DNA of 15,386 bases from Candidatus Jidaibacter sp. (lineage in GTDB: Bacteria > Pseudomonadota > Alphaproteobacteria > Rickettsiales > Midichloriaceae): positions 1 to 15,386 of the forward strand of contig JAJTHY010000030.1 of the NCBI GenBank assembly GCA_021298045.1. The letters run 5' to 3'. The notes below the pieces were generated by a model. It had not been told where the DNA came from. It made no database searches and was given only the letters and a program-made list of their open reading frames with translations. The translations under genes and the position numbers were made by a program. Numbering within the stretch: the stretch's first letter is position 1; every line of letters begins with the position of its first letter. Below, piece by piece: positions 14,202 to 15,386 of this stretch.

Positions 14202-14818
14202 TAGGAAAGCTACGTGGTGTTGTCGATGAAATTAACAACGACCATATAATTTTAGATGTGGGTGGGGTTGGTTATAAAATATTTTTAACCACTAGCACGC
14301 TTGCCGCATTGTCTTATAATGCTCCTGGGGTTTTCAATATTGAGATGATTGTGCGAGAAGACCAGATGCTGCTTTATGGTTTCAATTCCAAGCTTGAACA
14401 AAAATGGTTTAATTTATTGCAAACTGTACAAGGAGTGGGTGCGAAAGTGGCGCTTGCACTGCTAAGCACATTTGATACAGATAGATTACTCCATGCCATT
14501 ATTAGCGATGATCAACGTACCATAAAAACCATACCAGGTATTGGGCCGAAACTTGCCGCCAGAATAGTAAACGAACTGAAAAATCATCAGGAGATATCTG
14601 CTGCTGCAAGCACTATGCACATTAAGACCAACATCTCAGTAGGCAGTAATGCGGGGGCTATGGGCTCTATATTTAATGATGCGCTGAACGCTCTTGCAAC
14701 ATTAGGCTTTTCAAGAAGTGACGCCGCCAAGATTTTATCGGAAGTTATTCAAGAGCATGATTCTTTATCGTTAGAAGATGCAATTCGTTTATCGCTATCA
14801 AAAATGGCGCCTAATTAG
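14198..14818 (+). CDS. ruvA: Holliday junction branch migration protein RuvA
   Basis: RuvA binds Holliday junctions as a tetramer and loads the RuvB motor for branch migration. The 206-residue protein has the three normal domains. An OB fold opens with MIGKLRGVV and has DVGGVGYKI. Two helix-hairpin-helix motifs follow (LQTVQGVGAKVALALLS and IPGIGPKLAARIVNEL). The C-terminal domain III, starting near residue 155 (NDALNALATLGFSRSDA), contacts RuvB. The start overlaps the murU stop (ATGA). Neither ruvB nor ruvC follows; instead a minus-strand gene overlaps the last 8 bp, so ruvB is presumably elsewhere. This is the last gene of the long overlapping operon. Confidence 0.96.
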   Translation: MIGKLRGVVDEINNDHIILDVGGVGYKIFLTTSTLAALSYNAPGVFNIEMIVREDQMLLYGFNSKLEQKWFNLLQTVQGVGAKVALALLSTFDTDRLLHAIISDDQRTIKTIPGIGPKLAARIVNELKNHQEISAAASTMHIKTNISVGSNAGAMGSIFNDALNALATLGFSRSDAAKILSEVIQEHDSLSLEDAIRLSLSKMAPN

Positions 14819-15170
14819 CTTGATGTTTTTCAGTATCTTTATGAGATTTTTGCTTATTTGTATCATCATTCTTATGGTCTATTTTGTCTTTTAAATCTTC
14901 GTAATCTTGTTTTATTAAGTTTTTAAGTTTCTCCCCATATTTTGGTATATCATCCATCTTTAAATTTTTGACATCTTCCCAATGCTCTTTAATGAATTCA
15001 TATTTGTCATATAAATGCCATACGAAATAGCTTATGAGAAATATAATCAAAATCAGGTAAAGAATATGGGTAATAAATCCTGCTATTGCACTTAGCACAT
15101 TGTAAAAGGTTAGCAAAAGCCATTTAAGTAATTTAAAAGGGGCCAATAATATTTTCGTAATCAAATCCAT
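14811..15170 (-). CDS. Orphan membrane protein with charged C-terminal tail
   Basis: I do not recognise this protein. The 119-residue form has two closely spaced hydrophobic segments (about 8-30 and 33-57 from ATG 15170). After them comes a highly charged tail rich in Lys, Asp and His (the last ~50 residues), likely cytoplasmic or peripheral and partly coiled-coil or disordered. AAGGTG (15173-15178 on the minus strand) is a good ribosome site for ATG 15170; GTG 15176 falls inside it, so I reject the longer form. It converges on ruvA and shares 8 bp with its 3' end. The IS66 element lies 52 bp upstream and may supply part of its promoter. Composition is AT-rich like its neighbours. Confidence 0.65.
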   Translation of the reverse strand: MDLITKILLAPFKLLKWLLLTFYNVLSAIAGFITHILYLILIIFLISYFVWHLYDKYEFIKEHWEDVKNLKMDDIPKYGEKLKNLIKQDYEDLKDKIDHKNDDTNKQKSHKDTEKHQAN

Positions 15171-15197
15171 ATGCACCTTGCCACATAACCTAAAAAT

Positions 15198-15227
15198 ATA
15201 TTAGCAGATAAATAATATTAATGTAAG
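15198..15227 (-). promoter_or_regulatory. Possible hybrid promoter at the IS66 edge
   Basis: On the minus strand, CTTACA (15227-15222; four of six bases match the -35 consensus) is followed after 18 bp by TAATAT (15203-15198), with TGC just before it as an extended -10. Five of the six -35 bases are the terminal bases of the insertion sequence. The start of transcription would be near 15191, in place to read the orphan membrane protein gene. Confidence 0.35.
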
Positions 15228-15386
15228 CGTACAGTAAAGGAGGTCTAGTGCAGTGGGTTAATCTAGTTTAATGTTCCACGGGAGGAGTTCTGCGATCTTG
15301 GATATCGGATGATCTTGTATCCGCTCAAATACCGCCCTTAAGTACTCCCACGGGTTTAAGCCATTTAGCTTTGCGGTCTCGATCAA
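15223..15386 (-). mobile_element. Right end of an IS66-type insertion sequence (cut by the window edge)
   Basis: The element enters from the right edge with its transposase gene on the minus strand. About 35 bp after the stop codon the sequence GTAAGCGTACAGTAAAGG begins at 15223, and GTAAGCG is the kind of terminal start seen in IS66 elements. The 8 bp just outside (atattaat, 15215-15222) would be the target duplication, to be matched at the other end. The order tnpA-tnpB-tnpC puts the tnpC tail at the right end, which fits. Confidence 0.75.
15258..15386 (-). CDS. tnpC: IS66-family transposase (TnpC), C-terminal 42 residues (partial)
   Basis: The frame is open from the right edge to a TAA at 15258-15260 (minus strand). 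The tail LIETAKLNGLNPWEYL, then HPISKIAELLPWN, matches the IS66 C-terminal domain (LIETAKLNG...P...W/YL...HP...I.ELLPWN). The catalytic DDE core and the tnpA and tnpB accessory genes would lie to the right of the window. Nothing in the visible part is broken. Confidence 0.88.
   Translation of the reverse strand: MIETAKLNGLNPWEYLRAVFERIQDHPISKIAELLPWNIKLD

Noticed and set aside
1..15386. CRISPR array, toxin-antitoxin, prophage, defence island or biosynthetic cluster
   Set aside because: No regular repeats, no matching protein families and no genes outside housekeeping, transport and insertion-sequence functions were seen.

Overview
The window looks like a piece of an AT-rich alphaproteobacterial chromosome, most likely from a host-associated lineage near Rickettsiales. 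Three things point there. The SecF and LepB sequences are of the rickettsial kind. There is a small zf-CHCC (NDUFS6-like) zinc protein. The lepB-rnc-era chain and the amgK-murU pair are both familiar from Alphaproteobacteria. The assignment rests on recognising protein motifs and has not been tested by a search.

Layout. Positions 1-141 hold the right end of an ISAs1-type insertion sequence. Next come secF (protein export) and, 20 bp later, a cationic amino-acid permease. After a 276-bp AT-rich spacer with short repeats and a strong extended -10 promoter comes tRNA-Ala(GGC), followed 13 bp later by an EamA/DMT transporter and then glyS. The glyS gene lacks its C-terminal anticodon-binding part. 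A short zf-CHCC gene (5641-5820) converges on a minus-strand recJ-gpsA pair (8580-5831). recJ has a consensus-like promoter, and a divergent 94-residue orphan gene lies upstream of it. From 9092 to 14818 eight plus-strand genes overlap end to start: lepB, rnc, era, lipB, a CcmG-like thioredoxin gene, amgK, murU and ruvA. A good sigma70-type promoter stands before lepB. A minus-strand orphan membrane protein overlaps the 3' end of ruvA, and the window closes in the right end of an IS66-type element with the tail of its transposase gene.

How the genes work together. This is mostly core housekeeping: protein export and signal-peptide cleavage (SecF, LepB), RNA processing and ribosome assembly (RNase III, Era), translation (tRNA-Ala, GlyS), lipoylation (LipB), phospholipid precursor supply (GpsA), DNA repair (RecJ, RuvA), peptidoglycan sugar recycling (AmgK, MurU) and periplasmic thiol chemistry. 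Two permeases of broad families fit import of metabolites from a host.

I see no defence system, CRISPR array, prophage or secondary-metabolite cluster, and no convincing new system. The points most worth following are the shortened GlyS, the two orphan genes (8727-9011 and 14811-15170), the fully overlapping eight-gene operon, and a possible hybrid promoter made by the IS66 end.
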